DNA of 64,000 bases from an uncultured Paracoccaceae bacterium (lineage in GTDB: Bacteria > Pseudomonadota > Alphaproteobacteria > Rhodobacterales > Rhodobacteraceae), in assembly GCA_947503175.1 (NCBI GenBank), contig CANNCO010000002.1:310001-374000 (forward strand). The letters are read 5' to 3'. Below the pieces are notes generated by a model that was not told the origin of the DNA, made no database searches, and saw only the letters and a program-made list of their open reading frames with translations. Shown one piece after another: positions 9,015 through 16,396 of the stretch (positions within the stretch are counted from its first letter, which is position 1; each line of letters opens with the position of its first letter). Both the position numbers and the translations under genes were made by a program.

Positions 9015-9701
9015 CTATTCCACGGTCACGCGCAGCGTATCCAGCCCGTCCACAGTCAGCTCCATGATATCCCCAGGCGATACCGGACCAACGCCGGCAG
9101 GAGTGCCGGAAAGGATCACGTCGCCAGCAGCAAGTTCAAAATATTCGGACAGGTACGAAATCATTTCAGGCACCTTCCAGATCATCTGGTTCAGGTCGCC
9201 TTCCTGCTTGGTCACACCATTGACCTTCAGGGTGATGCTGCCTTCGGCGAGATGTCCAACCGCGGCGACCGGATGGACCGGGCCGGCAGGGGCCGAGCGT
9301 TCGAATGCCTTGCCGATCTCCCATGGGCGACCCATCTTCTTCATCTCGCCCTGAAGATCGCGCCGCGTCATATCCAGCGAAAGCCCATAACCATAAACAT
9401 GGTCAAGCGCCTCATCGAGCGGAATGTTTGTGCCGCCGGACTTCAGATACACGGCCAGCTCGGCCTCGTGATGAACATCCGACGTATGCGGCGGGTATGG
9501 AAACACACCCGATGTATCAAGATTGTTGGGATTCTTCTGAAAGAAAAACGGCGGCTCTCGGTCGGGATCATGCCCCATCTCGACGGCATGGGCGGCATAG
9601 TTGCGTCCGATGCAGTAAACGCGGCGAACAGGAAACGCACCATTCTCGTTGGCGACGGGCAGCGCCGTCACGGGTGGTGTTTCGATCACATAGTCCGGCA
9701 T
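9015..9701 (-). CDS. Fumarylacetoacetate hydrolase family protein
   Basis: A 228-residue FAH-domain hydrolase resembling fumarylpyruvate hydrolases, which cleave a C-C bond in beta-diketo acids such as fumarylpyruvate or acylpyruvates. Visible motifs are YCIGRNYAAHAVEMGHD near the N-terminus, the metal-site region HHEAELAVYL, GYGLSLDMTRRDLQ and the C-terminal DVILSGTPAGVGPVSPGD. The ATG at 9701 has GGGAGC upstream. It is the first gene of the minus-strand transporter operon and is divergent from the GntR gene. The operon may therefore import and degrade an aromatic-ring-derived acid. Confidence 0.93.
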   Translation of the reverse strand: MPDYVIETPPVTALPVANENGAFPVRRVYCIGRNYAAHAVEMGHDPDREPPFFFQKNPNNLDTSGVFPYPPHTSDVHHEAELAVYLKSGGTNIPLDEALDHVYGYGLSLDMTRRDLQGEMKKMGRPWEIGKAFERSAPAGPVHPVAAVGHLAEGSITLKVNGVTKQEGDLNQMIWKVPEMISYLSEYFELAAGDVILSGTPAGVGPVSPGDIMELTVDGLDTLRVTVE

Positions 9702-9794
9702 TCCAAGCTCCCTAACGACTCGCTATTTTCTTTTGTGATAAACGTTAACGAATGAAAAATCAATCTTGATCAATTCTTATAGCTGATGACATGC

Positions 9795-9803
9795 TTGTAC
9801 CAA
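9795..9803. promoter_or_regulatory. Possible GntR half-site pair in the divergent promoter region
   Basis: The AT-rich 149-base divergent region between the FAH gene and the GntR gene contains TTGTACCAA (TTG and CAA arms around TAC), the kind of short TNGTNNNACNA-like element bound by FCD-type GntR proteins. It is short, and only its location supports it. Confidence 0.25.
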
Positions 9804-9850
9804 TCGGCTAAACAGACCAGACTTGAGTGCTCAATCGGAGGACGACGGCC

Positions 9851-10543
9851 TTGCTCACGCGTGCTGACCAGCCAGAACGGGATGAACACGCCGAACGCCT
9901 GCGGGCGTTCATCGTCGAGGGCGAATACGCGCCCGGAGACAGGATACCTCCGGAACGTCAGTTGATCGAAATGCTGGGGGTAAGCCGCGCCGCGCTTCGT
10001 CGGGCCCTGGACTTTCTGGAACGCGACGGTGTGATCTGGCGGCATGTCGGCAAAGGCACTTTCGTATCCTATGGTGCGACCGAAGGGGCCAGCGAAGACG
10101 CTTTCGCCGGCCTCGGCCATCATCTCACACCGTATCGGATGATGCGCGCCCGGATCTGCATCGAGCCTGCAATCGCCCGCGAGGCCGTGATGAATGCCTC
10201 GCGCGAGGCACTCACCAAAATCTCCGCCGCCGCCGAACGGGCCCGCAAGGCCTCAAGCTGGCTGCAATACGAACGTCACGACGACCAGTTCCATCGGGCA
10301 ATCGCCGAAGCGGCGGACAACGCACTTCTTCTCGCCCTGTTCGACAGCCTCAATCGGGTTCGCCGAGAGGTGGCCTGGGGGTCGGTAACCCGGTCCGACA
10401 CTCGTCCGCCCCGTCAGCACCCCAGCTTCACCGAGCACGATGCCATCTGCGCAGCGATCGAAGCACACGACGCCGACGCCGCCTTCCGCGCAATGCGCAA
10501 CCATCTTCAATCCGTGGCGTCACGCCTGTTCGAAGAACACTGA
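9851..10543 (+). CDS. GntR family transcriptional regulator (FadR/FCD type)
   Basis: A regulator of about 230 residues with an N-terminal winged helix (GDRIPPERQLIEMLGVSRAALRRALDFLERDGVIWRHVGKGTFV) and a C-terminal helical FCD ligand domain. TTG at 9851 is chosen because CGGAGG lies 9 bases upstream; a GTG at 9827 is in frame but would place that ribosome site inside the coding region. The FCD metal/ligand residues can be seen in DDQFHRAIAEAADN and EHDAICAAIEAHD. It is transcribed away from the FAH-ABC operon and probably represses it until the substrate appears. Confidence 0.9.
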   Translation: MLTRADQPERDEHAERLRAFIVEGEYAPGDRIPPERQLIEMLGVSRAALRRALDFLERDGVIWRHVGKGTFVSYGATEGASEDAFAGLGHHLTPYRMMRARICIEPAIAREAVMNASREALTKISAAAERARKASSWLQYERHDDQFHRAIAEAADNALLLALFDSLNRVRREVAWGSVTRSDTRPPRQHPSFTEHDAICAAIEAHDADAAFRAMRNHLQSVASRLFEEH

Positions 10544-10561
10544 GATATCATCGGCAAAACC

Positions 10562-10984
10562 TCACCCGCCCAGATAGTCGCACAACTCGGACAAGAGCGT
10601 CTCGAGTTCGAACATCTTGCGCTGACCCAAGGCGTCCCGAATGATGTCATCGACCGCCACCCAAGCGTCATCAATATCTGACAGCAGGTCTTGCCCCTTC
10701 TCCGACAGACGAAGGATACTTCCGCGATGGTCATTCGGATCGGCCATCCGCGAGATATAGCCAGCCGAAACCAGCCGGGCCGTCATCGTACTCATGCTGG
10801 CCTTGCTCACATCGAACTCGCGCGCAAGCCGGACCTGCGAACTCTCCCCGATGCGGTGCAACGCGCTGAGTATCCTGGCCTGACGAGGGTGAACGCCCAG
10901 CGGTGCAAGCTTGAGACGCAGACGTTCCTCTACCAAGTCGGAAGAATGCAGCAGATGGTGGAACAGGGTTGGATTCTGGGACAC
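10562..10984 (-). CDS. MarR family transcriptional regulator
   Basis: A 140-residue winged-helix regulator. The recognition region is IGESSQVRLAREFDVSKASMSTMTARLVSAGYISR, followed by the wing MADPNDHRGSILRLSEKGQDLL. It starts with GTG at 10984. It converges with the GntR gene, with only 18 bases between the two stops. MarR proteins usually sense small aromatic or oxidising molecules; its targets are not evident because the 246 bases upstream lead to the convergently placed FKBP gene end. Confidence 0.92.
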   Translation of the reverse strand: MSQNPTLFHHLLHSSDLVEERLRLKLAPLGVHPRQARILSALHRIGESSQVRLAREFDVSKASMSTMTARLVSAGYISRMADPNDHRGSILRLSEKGQDLLSDIDDAWVAVDDIIRDALGQRKMFELETLLSELCDYLGG

Positions 10985-11230
10985 CGGAATTTGGACAACA
11001 TCCTAACTATTATCGGGGCTAATCCGAATTCACGGTTATAGAATATACTGATCCGTTGTCGAGAAAAACGACACCGTGGCACAACCTACGGGTTTCTGAT
11101 CCGCAAAGTATCGCCGACGCCGTCGGGAAACTGACTGAGTTTTAGGCAACGCAAAGGGCTGGTCCCCGCCCAAACAGATCGCCCCGGATAGCGGCGCCGG
11201 TCCCGACAGCAACCACGTTGAAACCGCCTG
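10985..11230. other. Intergenic region upstream of the MarR gene, no gene seen
   Basis: These 246 bases contain the MarR promoter region and the downstream flank of the FKBP gene. An AT-rich stretch around 11000-11050 (with TTATAGAATATAC) is a plausible promoter. No convincing reading frame, RNA gene or terminator was found. Confidence 0.4.
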
Positions 11231-11659
11231 TCAGACGATTGCCATAAGCTCGATGTCGAATATCAGATCCTTGCCCGCCAGCGGGTGATTGGCGTCCAGT
11301 GTCACCTCGGTCTCGGTCACTTCGACGATCGTCACCGGCACTGTGCGCCCGTCCGGCGTCTGCATCTGCAACTGCGTACCCGGATCGGTCGGGATATCCT
11401 CGGGAATCTGTTCGCGTGGAACCGCCTGGCGCGCATCCGGGTTCACCGGTCCGTAGGCTTCAATATGCGGGATCTCGACCTTCTTCATGTCGCCCACGAC
11501 CATACCCGGAATCGCCTTGTCGAGACCCGGAATGATCTGCCCCGATCCCACGGTAAACTCCAGCGGCGCACGGCCCATGGAACTGTCGAAGGTGGTCCCG
11601 TCTGTCAGCGTTCCGGTATAGTGAATGCGGACGGTATCGCCCGTTTTGACGTCTGCCAT
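11231..11659 (-). CDS. FKBP-type peptidyl-prolyl isomerase (SlyD-like, no His tail)
   Basis: A 142-residue FKBP with the SlyD layout, a chaperone/isomerase that speeds proline cis-trans isomerisation during folding. Seen motifs are VRIHYTGTLTDGTTFDSSMGRAPLEF, VGSGQIIPGLDKAIPGM and the final DANHPLAGKDLIFDIEL, which is diagnostic for SlyD-type proteins with an IF domain. The metal-binding histidine-rich tail of E. coli SlyD is absent. ATG at 11659 fits the universal MADVKTGD-like N-terminus; the upstream frame extension has no support. It is divergent from the dehalogenase gene. Confidence 0.95.
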   Translation of the reverse strand: MADVKTGDTVRIHYTGTLTDGTTFDSSMGRAPLEFTVGSGQIIPGLDKAIPGMVVGDMKKVEIPHIEAYGPVNPDARQAVPREQIPEDIPTDPGTQLQMQTPDGRTVPVTIVEVTETEVTLDANHPLAGKDLIFDIELMAIV

Positions 11660-11843
11660 GAAAAGTCTCTCTTTCGGGATTTGGCTACGAGGTCGCGCTT
11701 TGCGCGGTATGCTCTCAGTTTCGTCCGTAAATCTAAAGGTCTTACTCCCGCTGTAAACCCCCGACCGTTTTGTGCGGCGATGGCCCGCCCTTTTCTCCCC
11801 GCAGTCCCTGTGCCAATGTCCCGGCGAACGAAGGACGACCCCC

Positions 11844-12530
11844 ATGCCGATCCAGACCTGCGTCTTCGATGCCTATGGCACACTCTTCGATGTCTCTGCC
11901 GCGGCGCGTCAGGCGGCTGATGAACCGGGGCGTGACGCCCTTGCAGCAAACTGGCAGGCCCTATCGGCCCATTGGCGCACAAAACAGCTTCAATACACAT
12001 GGCTGCGCGCCGTCACCGGTGACCATACCGATTTCTGGAAGGTCACCTGCGACGGGCTTGACTGGGCGATGGAGTCTGTCGGGCTCGACGATCCCGAACT
12101 GCGCGAACGTCTCCTCGCCCTCTACTGGGAACTCGCGCCCTACCGCGAAGTCCCGCGAATGCTGGCCGAACTCAAGGCCGCCGGATATGCCACCGCTATC
12201 CTGTCCAACGGATCGCCCGATATGCTCGACGGTGCCGTGACATCAGCCGCGATCGGAGACTATCTCGATGCGGTCCTGTCGGTCGAGGACGTGGGCGTCT
12301 TCAAACCCGACGCGCGCGTCTATGACATGGTCGGAACCCGGTTCGATTGCACGCCGAACGAGGTTCTGTTCGTCTCGTCAAACGGCTGGGATGCGGCGGC
12401 CGCGGCGGCCTACGGCTTTCACACTGCATGGGTCAACCGGGCGGGCGAACCGATGGACCGCCTGCCGGGCCGCCCCGAAACCACGTTGCCGGACCTCACG
12501 ACGATCCCCACCTTGGCGGCCAAACACTGA
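11844..12530 (+). CDS. Haloacid dehalogenase, type II (L-2-haloacid dehalogenase)
   Basis: A 228-residue HAD-superfamily enzyme close to true L-2-haloacid dehalogenases. These hydrolyse the C-halogen bond of short 2-haloacids through an Asp ester. The nucleophile is D9 in FDAYGTLFD. The RTKQLQYTWLR stretch holds the arginine that abstracts halide in DhlB/DehII enzymes. LSNGSPDML is motif II and KPDARVYD and FVSSNGWDAAAAAAYGF are motifs III and IV. Its stop overlaps the next start (TGATG). With the two following genes it forms a tight catabolic operon. Natural substrates could be haloacetates or similar marine organohalogens. Confidence 0.92.
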   Translation: MPIQTCVFDAYGTLFDVSAAARQAADEPGRDALAANWQALSAHWRTKQLQYTWLRAVTGDHTDFWKVTCDGLDWAMESVGLDDPELRERLLALYWELAPYREVPRMLAELKAAGYATAILSNGSPDMLDGAVTSAAIGDYLDAVLSVEDVGVFKPDARVYDMVGTRFDCTPNEVLFVSSNGWDAAAAAAYGFHTAWVNRAGEPMDRLPGRPETTLPDLTTIPTLAAKH

Positions 12531-13351
12531 TGCCGGATTTCAACGCGCCAGACGGCACCCGCCTGCACTATACCGACGAAGGCGCGGGCACACCGATCCT
12601 TTGCCTTGCTGGTCTGACACGAAACAGCACCGATTTCGATTATGTCGCACCCCACCTGTCGGATAACAGGCTGATCCGGCTCGATTATCGCGGTCGCGGC
12701 AAATCCGAATGGGCGGACCCGGCAACCTACACGATCCCGGTCGAAGCGCAGGACGCGCTGGCGCTTCTCGACCACCTGAACCTCGCATCCGCCGCGATCC
12801 TCGGCACCTCGCGCGGCGGCCTGATTGCCATGCTGCTCGCCGCCACGGCCAAGAACAGGCTGACCGGCATCGCGCTCAACGATATCGGCCCCGAACTCTC
12901 AACCGCCGGCCTCGACGTCATCCGCAACTACATCGGCCGCAACCCGGCGCAAAAGACTTATGCTGAAGCCGCAGATATGCGCGCAACGCTCCTTGCGGGG
13001 TTCAGGAACGTCCTCCAATCACGCTGGGATGAGGAAGTGCGCAAGCACTACACCGAAACGCCCGAAGGTCTGGTCATTAACTACGATCCCCGCCTGCGCG
13101 AGGCCGTCGAAGCCGCCGGGGCTGAGCCCGTCCCCGATCTCTGGCCACTCTTCGATGCGACAGAAGGACTCCCCCTCGCGGCGATCCGGGGTGCGAACTC
13201 GGATCTGTTCAGCGCCGAAACTCTCGCCCGCATGCAGGCCCGCCGCCCCGACATGATCGTCGCCGAAGTTCCCGACCGCGGCCACGTCCCGTTCCTTGAC
13301 GAACCCGAGGCACTTGCCGCCCTCAACACATGGATCACGAAACTCCCATGA
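12530..13351 (+). CDS. Alpha/beta hydrolase
   Basis: A 273-residue alpha/beta-hydrolase fold enzyme. The oxyanion region is in LCLAGLTRNSTDF, the nucleophile is S94 in GTSRGG, and the catalytic histidine is in DRGHVPFLDEP near the C-terminus. GRGKSEWADPATYTIPVEAQD is the usual segment after strand 4. It starts inside the dehalogenase stop and overlaps the dehydratase start by ATGA, so the three are co-translated. The substrate, an ester or lactone, is not readable. Confidence 0.92.
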   Translation: MPDFNAPDGTRLHYTDEGAGTPILCLAGLTRNSTDFDYVAPHLSDNRLIRLDYRGRGKSEWADPATYTIPVEAQDALALLDHLNLASAAILGTSRGGLIAMLLAATAKNRLTGIALNDIGPELSTAGLDVIRNYIGRNPAQKTYAEAADMRATLLAGFRNVLQSRWDEEVRKHYTETPEGLVINYDPRLREAVEAAGAEPVPDLWPLFDATEGLPLAAIRGANSDLFSAETLARMQARRPDMIVAEVPDRGHVPFLDEPEALAALNTWITKLP

Positions 13352-14325
13352 ATATCGACATGATCCGCGCCGCCGCCGACCGCAACGCAGGCCACGTGCG
13401 CCGCACGCCCTTCCTGACCTCGCCCTTTCTTGACGAGATCGCCGGGCGGCAGGTCTTCGTGAAACCCGAATGCCTGCAACACACCGGCTCGTTCAAATTC
13501 CGCGGCGGTCGCTCCGCCATCTCGGCCCTTGTCGAGGCAGGCAACACCGGCGGCGTCATCGCCTTCTCCAGCGGCAATCACGCGCAAGGCGTCGCCATGG
13601 CCGCCCGTCAGTTCGGCCTGCCCGCCGTGATCATCATGCCCTCCGACGCCCCCCGCCAGAAGATCGAAAACACCCGCGCCCTCGGTGCCGAAACCGTGCT
13701 CTACGACCGCGCCACCGAAGACCGCGACGCCATCGGCGACAGGCTGGCCGCCGAACGCGGGTTGACATTGATCAAACCCTTCGACAACCCACAGGTTATT
13801 GCAGGACAGGGTACAACCGGCCTTGAGATCGCCGAACAGGCCGCGGAGGCTGGCATCACTGACGCCGATGTGCTCGTCTGCTGCGGCGGTGGAGGTCTGA
13901 CCGCAGGCATCGCTCTCGCGCTCGAGGCCGAAGCCCCCGGTCTGCGCGCTCGTCCGGTGGAGCCGGAAGGCTTCGATGACGTGGCCCGATCTCTGATCTC
14001 AGGAAAGATCGAGCGGAACGAAAAAACCTCCGGCAATATCTGCGATGCGATCCTGACCCCGTCCCCCGGCGAACTGACCTTCCCGATCATCCAGAAGCTC
14101 TGCGGCCCCGGCATCGCCGTCCCCGAACAAGACTGTCTGCGCGCGATGTCAGCCGCCTTCGCGCGGCTCAAGGTCGTGGCCGAGCCCGGCGGTGCCGTTG
14201 CCCTGGCCGCCGCCCTGTATCAGCCCCAAACGATCACAGGCGACGCCGTAATCGTCCTCATCTCCGGCGGCAACGTCGATCCATCGGTATTCAGCCACGC
14301 GCTGACCACCTCTCCCGAAGGCTGA
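13348..14325 (+). CDS. Threonine/serine dehydratase-type PLP enzyme
   Basis: A 325-residue fold-type II PLP enzyme of the threonine dehydratase/serine racemase group. The cofactor lysine is K50 in GSFKFRGGRSA. SSGNHAQGVA and the phosphate-binding CCGGGGLTAG near residue 180 are seen. It lacks the C-terminal ACT regulatory domain of IlvA, so it is a catabolic or racemase-like form. ATG at 13348 is preferred because of the ATGA overlap; an ATG six codons upstream is possible. Products could include oxaloacetate or pyruvate plus ammonia. Confidence 0.92.
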   Translation: MNIDMIRAAADRNAGHVRRTPFLTSPFLDEIAGRQVFVKPECLQHTGSFKFRGGRSAISALVEAGNTGGVIAFSSGNHAQGVAMAARQFGLPAVIIMPSDAPRQKIENTRALGAETVLYDRATEDRDAIGDRLAAERGLTLIKPFDNPQVIAGQGTTGLEIAEQAAEAGITDADVLVCCGGGGLTAGIALALEAEAPGLRARPVEPEGFDDVARSLISGKIERNEKTSGNICDAILTPSPGELTFPIIQKLCGPGIAVPEQDCLRAMSAAFARLKVVAEPGGAVALAAALYQPQTITGDAVIVLISGGNVDPSVFSHALTTSPEG

Positions 14326-14592
14326 TCCGTGACTTCAGTCGATAACGCCCCTCTCTCCCCTGCCCCCGTCGCCCATCGGACGGGTGACATTTCCGCGACC
14401 GGCCTTTGTTCTGATCGGGCTCCTGCGGCGCTCCGGCAGGCCATACGCTTTTCACGGTGGATGGCAACCGATGCGCCGCTTCCGCAACCAAAGCCCGTGG
14501 ATCCGACGCCGGCGGCCCGCCGAAAAGGACGCTTTCAGAACGCAACGCACGGGCAAGGCCGTACCGGCCCGTAACCACATGGGATTACCCTC
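14326..14592 (+). other. Gap between the dehydratase and enol-lactonase genes; doubtful small frames
   Basis: These 267 bases have no recognisable gene. A GTG frame at 14329-14574 (81 residues) begins 3 bases after the dehydratase stop, and an overlapping arginine-rich frame runs at 14384-14596. Neither has a clear ribosome site or resembles a family known to me. The stretch may instead hold a promoter for the following genes. Confidence 0.3.
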
Positions 14593-15381
14593 TTGAACAT
14601 CGCAAATCTCTCCGGAACCCTGACCCATTACCGCGAAGACGGCGATCCAAACGGCCCGCCGGTGGTCTTCGCCAACTCCCTCGGCACCGATCTGCGGCTC
14701 TGGGATCCGATCCTGCCGCATCTGCCAAAGGGTCTTCGGATCATCCGCTACGACAAGCGCGGCCACGGGCTCTCGGCCTGTCCCCCGCCACCCTATTCCA
14801 TGGGCGCGCTCGTCACCGATGCCGAAGGGCTGCTGGACCATCTCGGGATCCGCGACTGCGTCTTCGTGGGCCTGTCGATCGGCGGCATGATCGCCCAGGG
14901 CCTCGCCGTCAAGCGGCTCGATCAGGTCCGGGCCCTCGTTCTGTCCAACACAGCTGCCAAGATCGGCACGCCCGCCATGTGGACCGATCGCATCGACGCT
15001 GTGCGACAGGGCGGCATCGCCGCTCTTTCCGACACGATCCTCGAACGCTGGTTCTCCCGCAGCTTCCGCGCCACCCCGGAACTTGCGCTCTGGCGGCACA
15101 TGCTCGAACGCCAGCCCGCCGACGGGTACATCGGCTGTTCCACCGCGATCTCCGGCACGGATTTCTACACCCCGACCTCCGGTCTCAAGCTTCCGACCCT
15201 CGCCATCGCGGGAAGCGAAGACGGCTCCACCCCGCCCGATCTTGTCCGCGAGACCGCCGAATTGATCAAAGGATCACAATTCGAACTGATCCGTGGCGCA
15301 GGCCACCTGCCTTGCATCGAAAAACCAAAGGAATACGCGACCCTCCTCACGGATTTCCTGACCGGGATCGGCCATGCCTGA
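14593..15381 (+). CDS. pcaD: 3-oxoadipate enol-lactonase-like hydrolase
   Basis: A 262-residue alpha/beta hydrolase of the PcaD/CatD type, which opens beta-ketoadipate enol-lactone to beta-ketoadipate. Typical PcaD features are FANSLGTDLRLWDP, IRYDKRGHGLS, the nucleophile S95 in GLSIGGMIAQGLA, GSEDGSTPPD with the acid residue, and GAGHLPCIEKP with the catalytic histidine. TTG at 14593 is the only suitable start. Its placement one gene away from carboxymuconate cycloisomerase strengthens the call. A related lactonase activity remains possible because decarboxylase (pcaC) and ring-cleavage genes are not in the window. Confidence 0.85.
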   Translation: MNIANLSGTLTHYREDGDPNGPPVVFANSLGTDLRLWDPILPHLPKGLRIIRYDKRGHGLSACPPPPYSMGALVTDAEGLLDHLGIRDCVFVGLSIGGMIAQGLAVKRLDQVRALVLSNTAAKIGTPAMWTDRIDAVRQGGIAALSDTILERWFSRSFRATPELALWRHMLERQPADGYIGCSTAISGTDFYTPTSGLKLPTLAIAGSEDGSTPPDLVRETAELIKGSQFELIRGAGHLPCIEKPKEYATLLTDFLTGIGHA

Positions 15382-15556
15382 CCTCCCCTTCGTCTTGTCA
15401 CAAATACGCATGCGACGCCTGCCGCGGGCGGTCCCGCCGAACGAACGCGCCGCCATGACCGACCGCCCCCTCATCTCCGATCCGGATACACGCCGCTTCG
15501 AAATTCACCGTCAGGGCCTGCGTGAAACGGTGTTCTTCACCATCCAACCGCGCTAG
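15374..15556 (+). CDS. Doubtful 60-residue frame between pcaD and BKACE
   Basis: A frame of 60 codons begins inside the last codons of pcaD and ends 9 bases before the BKACE start. It spans most of the 184-base gap. It resembles no family known to me, has two further internal ATGs and contains many arginines. It may be coincidental in GC-rich DNA; the region could simply be a leader. Confidence 0.2.
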   Translation: MPDLPFVLSQIRMRRLPRAVPPNERAAMTDRPLISDPDTRRFEIHRQGLRETVFFTIQPR

Positions 15557-15565
15557 GATCGCGCC

Positions 15566-16396
15566 ATGACAAATCCATGCATCATCTGCGTCGCCATCAC
15601 CGGTTCGGTGCCCCGTAAATCCGACAATCCCGCTGTCCCGATCACGATCAGCGAACAGATCGAATCGACGCATGAGGCGTTCGAGGCCGGAGCCTCCATC
15701 GCCCATTGCCACGTCCGGCTCGAGGACGGCACGCCCAGCTCGGACCCGGAGCGTTTCGCCCGACTGATGGAAGGTCTGAAAAAACACTGTCCCGGCCTGA
15801 TCATCCAGTTCTCCACCGGCGGTCGCTCCGGGGCCGGATCGGAACGCGGCGGGATGCTTCCGCTCAAACCCGACATGGCCTCGCTCACCGTCGGGTCGAA
15901 CAACTTCCCCACCCGCGTCTACGAGAATCCGCCCGATCTGGTCGATTGGCTCGCAAGCCAGATGCTGGCCCATGACATCAAACCCGAGATCGAGGCATTC
16001 GATCTTTCCCACATCTTTCAGGCAGCAAAGATGGCGGGCGACGGGCGACTGAGAGGCCCGCTCTACGTCCAGTTCGTAATGGGCGTCAAGAACGCGATGC
16101 CCGTGGACCGCCCGAGTTTCGACTTCTACGTCGAAACGCTCGCCCGTCTGGCCCCCGACGCCCTGTGGTGCGCCGCGGGTGTCGGCCCGAACCAGATCGT
16201 CCTGAACGAATGGTGCATCTCCAGAGGCGGGCACTGCCGGACCGGGCTCGAAGACAACATCCGCCTCGATCGCGAAACCCTCGCGCCTTCCAATGCGGCG
16301 CTCGTCCGACGAACCGTCGAACTCTGCGAGAAATACGAACGCCCCGTCGCCACATGGGCCGAAGCCCGCGACATTCTCGAGCTGCGCGCCGCCTGA
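15566..16396 (+). CDS. BKACE family beta-keto acid cleavage enzyme (DUF849)
   Basis: A 276-residue TIM-barrel enzyme of the 3-keto-5-aminohexanoate cleavage (Kce/BKACE) family. Characterised members use zinc to react a beta-keto acid with acetyl-CoA, giving acetoacetate and a new CoA thioester. The expected ligands are H47 and H49 in AHCHVR and E229 in GGHCRTGLEDN. QFSTGGRSGAG is a conserved barrel loop. It sits between a pcaD-like and a pcaB gene and overlaps pcaB by one base. On beta-ketoadipate this chemistry would give succinyl-CoA and acetoacetate in one step; that assignment is inference from context. Confidence 0.93.
   Translation: MTNPCIICVAITGSVPRKSDNPAVPITISEQIESTHEAFEAGASIAHCHVRLEDGTPSSDPERFARLMEGLKKHCPGLIIQFSTGGRSGAGSERGGMLPLKPDMASLTVGSNNFPTRVYENPPDLVDWLASQMLAHDIKPEIEAFDLSHIFQAAKMAGDGRLRGPLYVQFVMGVKNAMPVDRPSFDFYVETLARLAPDALWCAAGVGPNQIVLNEWCISRGGHCRTGLEDNIRLDRETLAPSNAALVRRTVELCEKYERPVATWAEARDILELRAA

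Noticed and set aside
7834-9354. 506-codon + strand frame across the ABC binding-protein and FAH genes
   Set aside because: It is antisense to two well-supported genes and matches no family.
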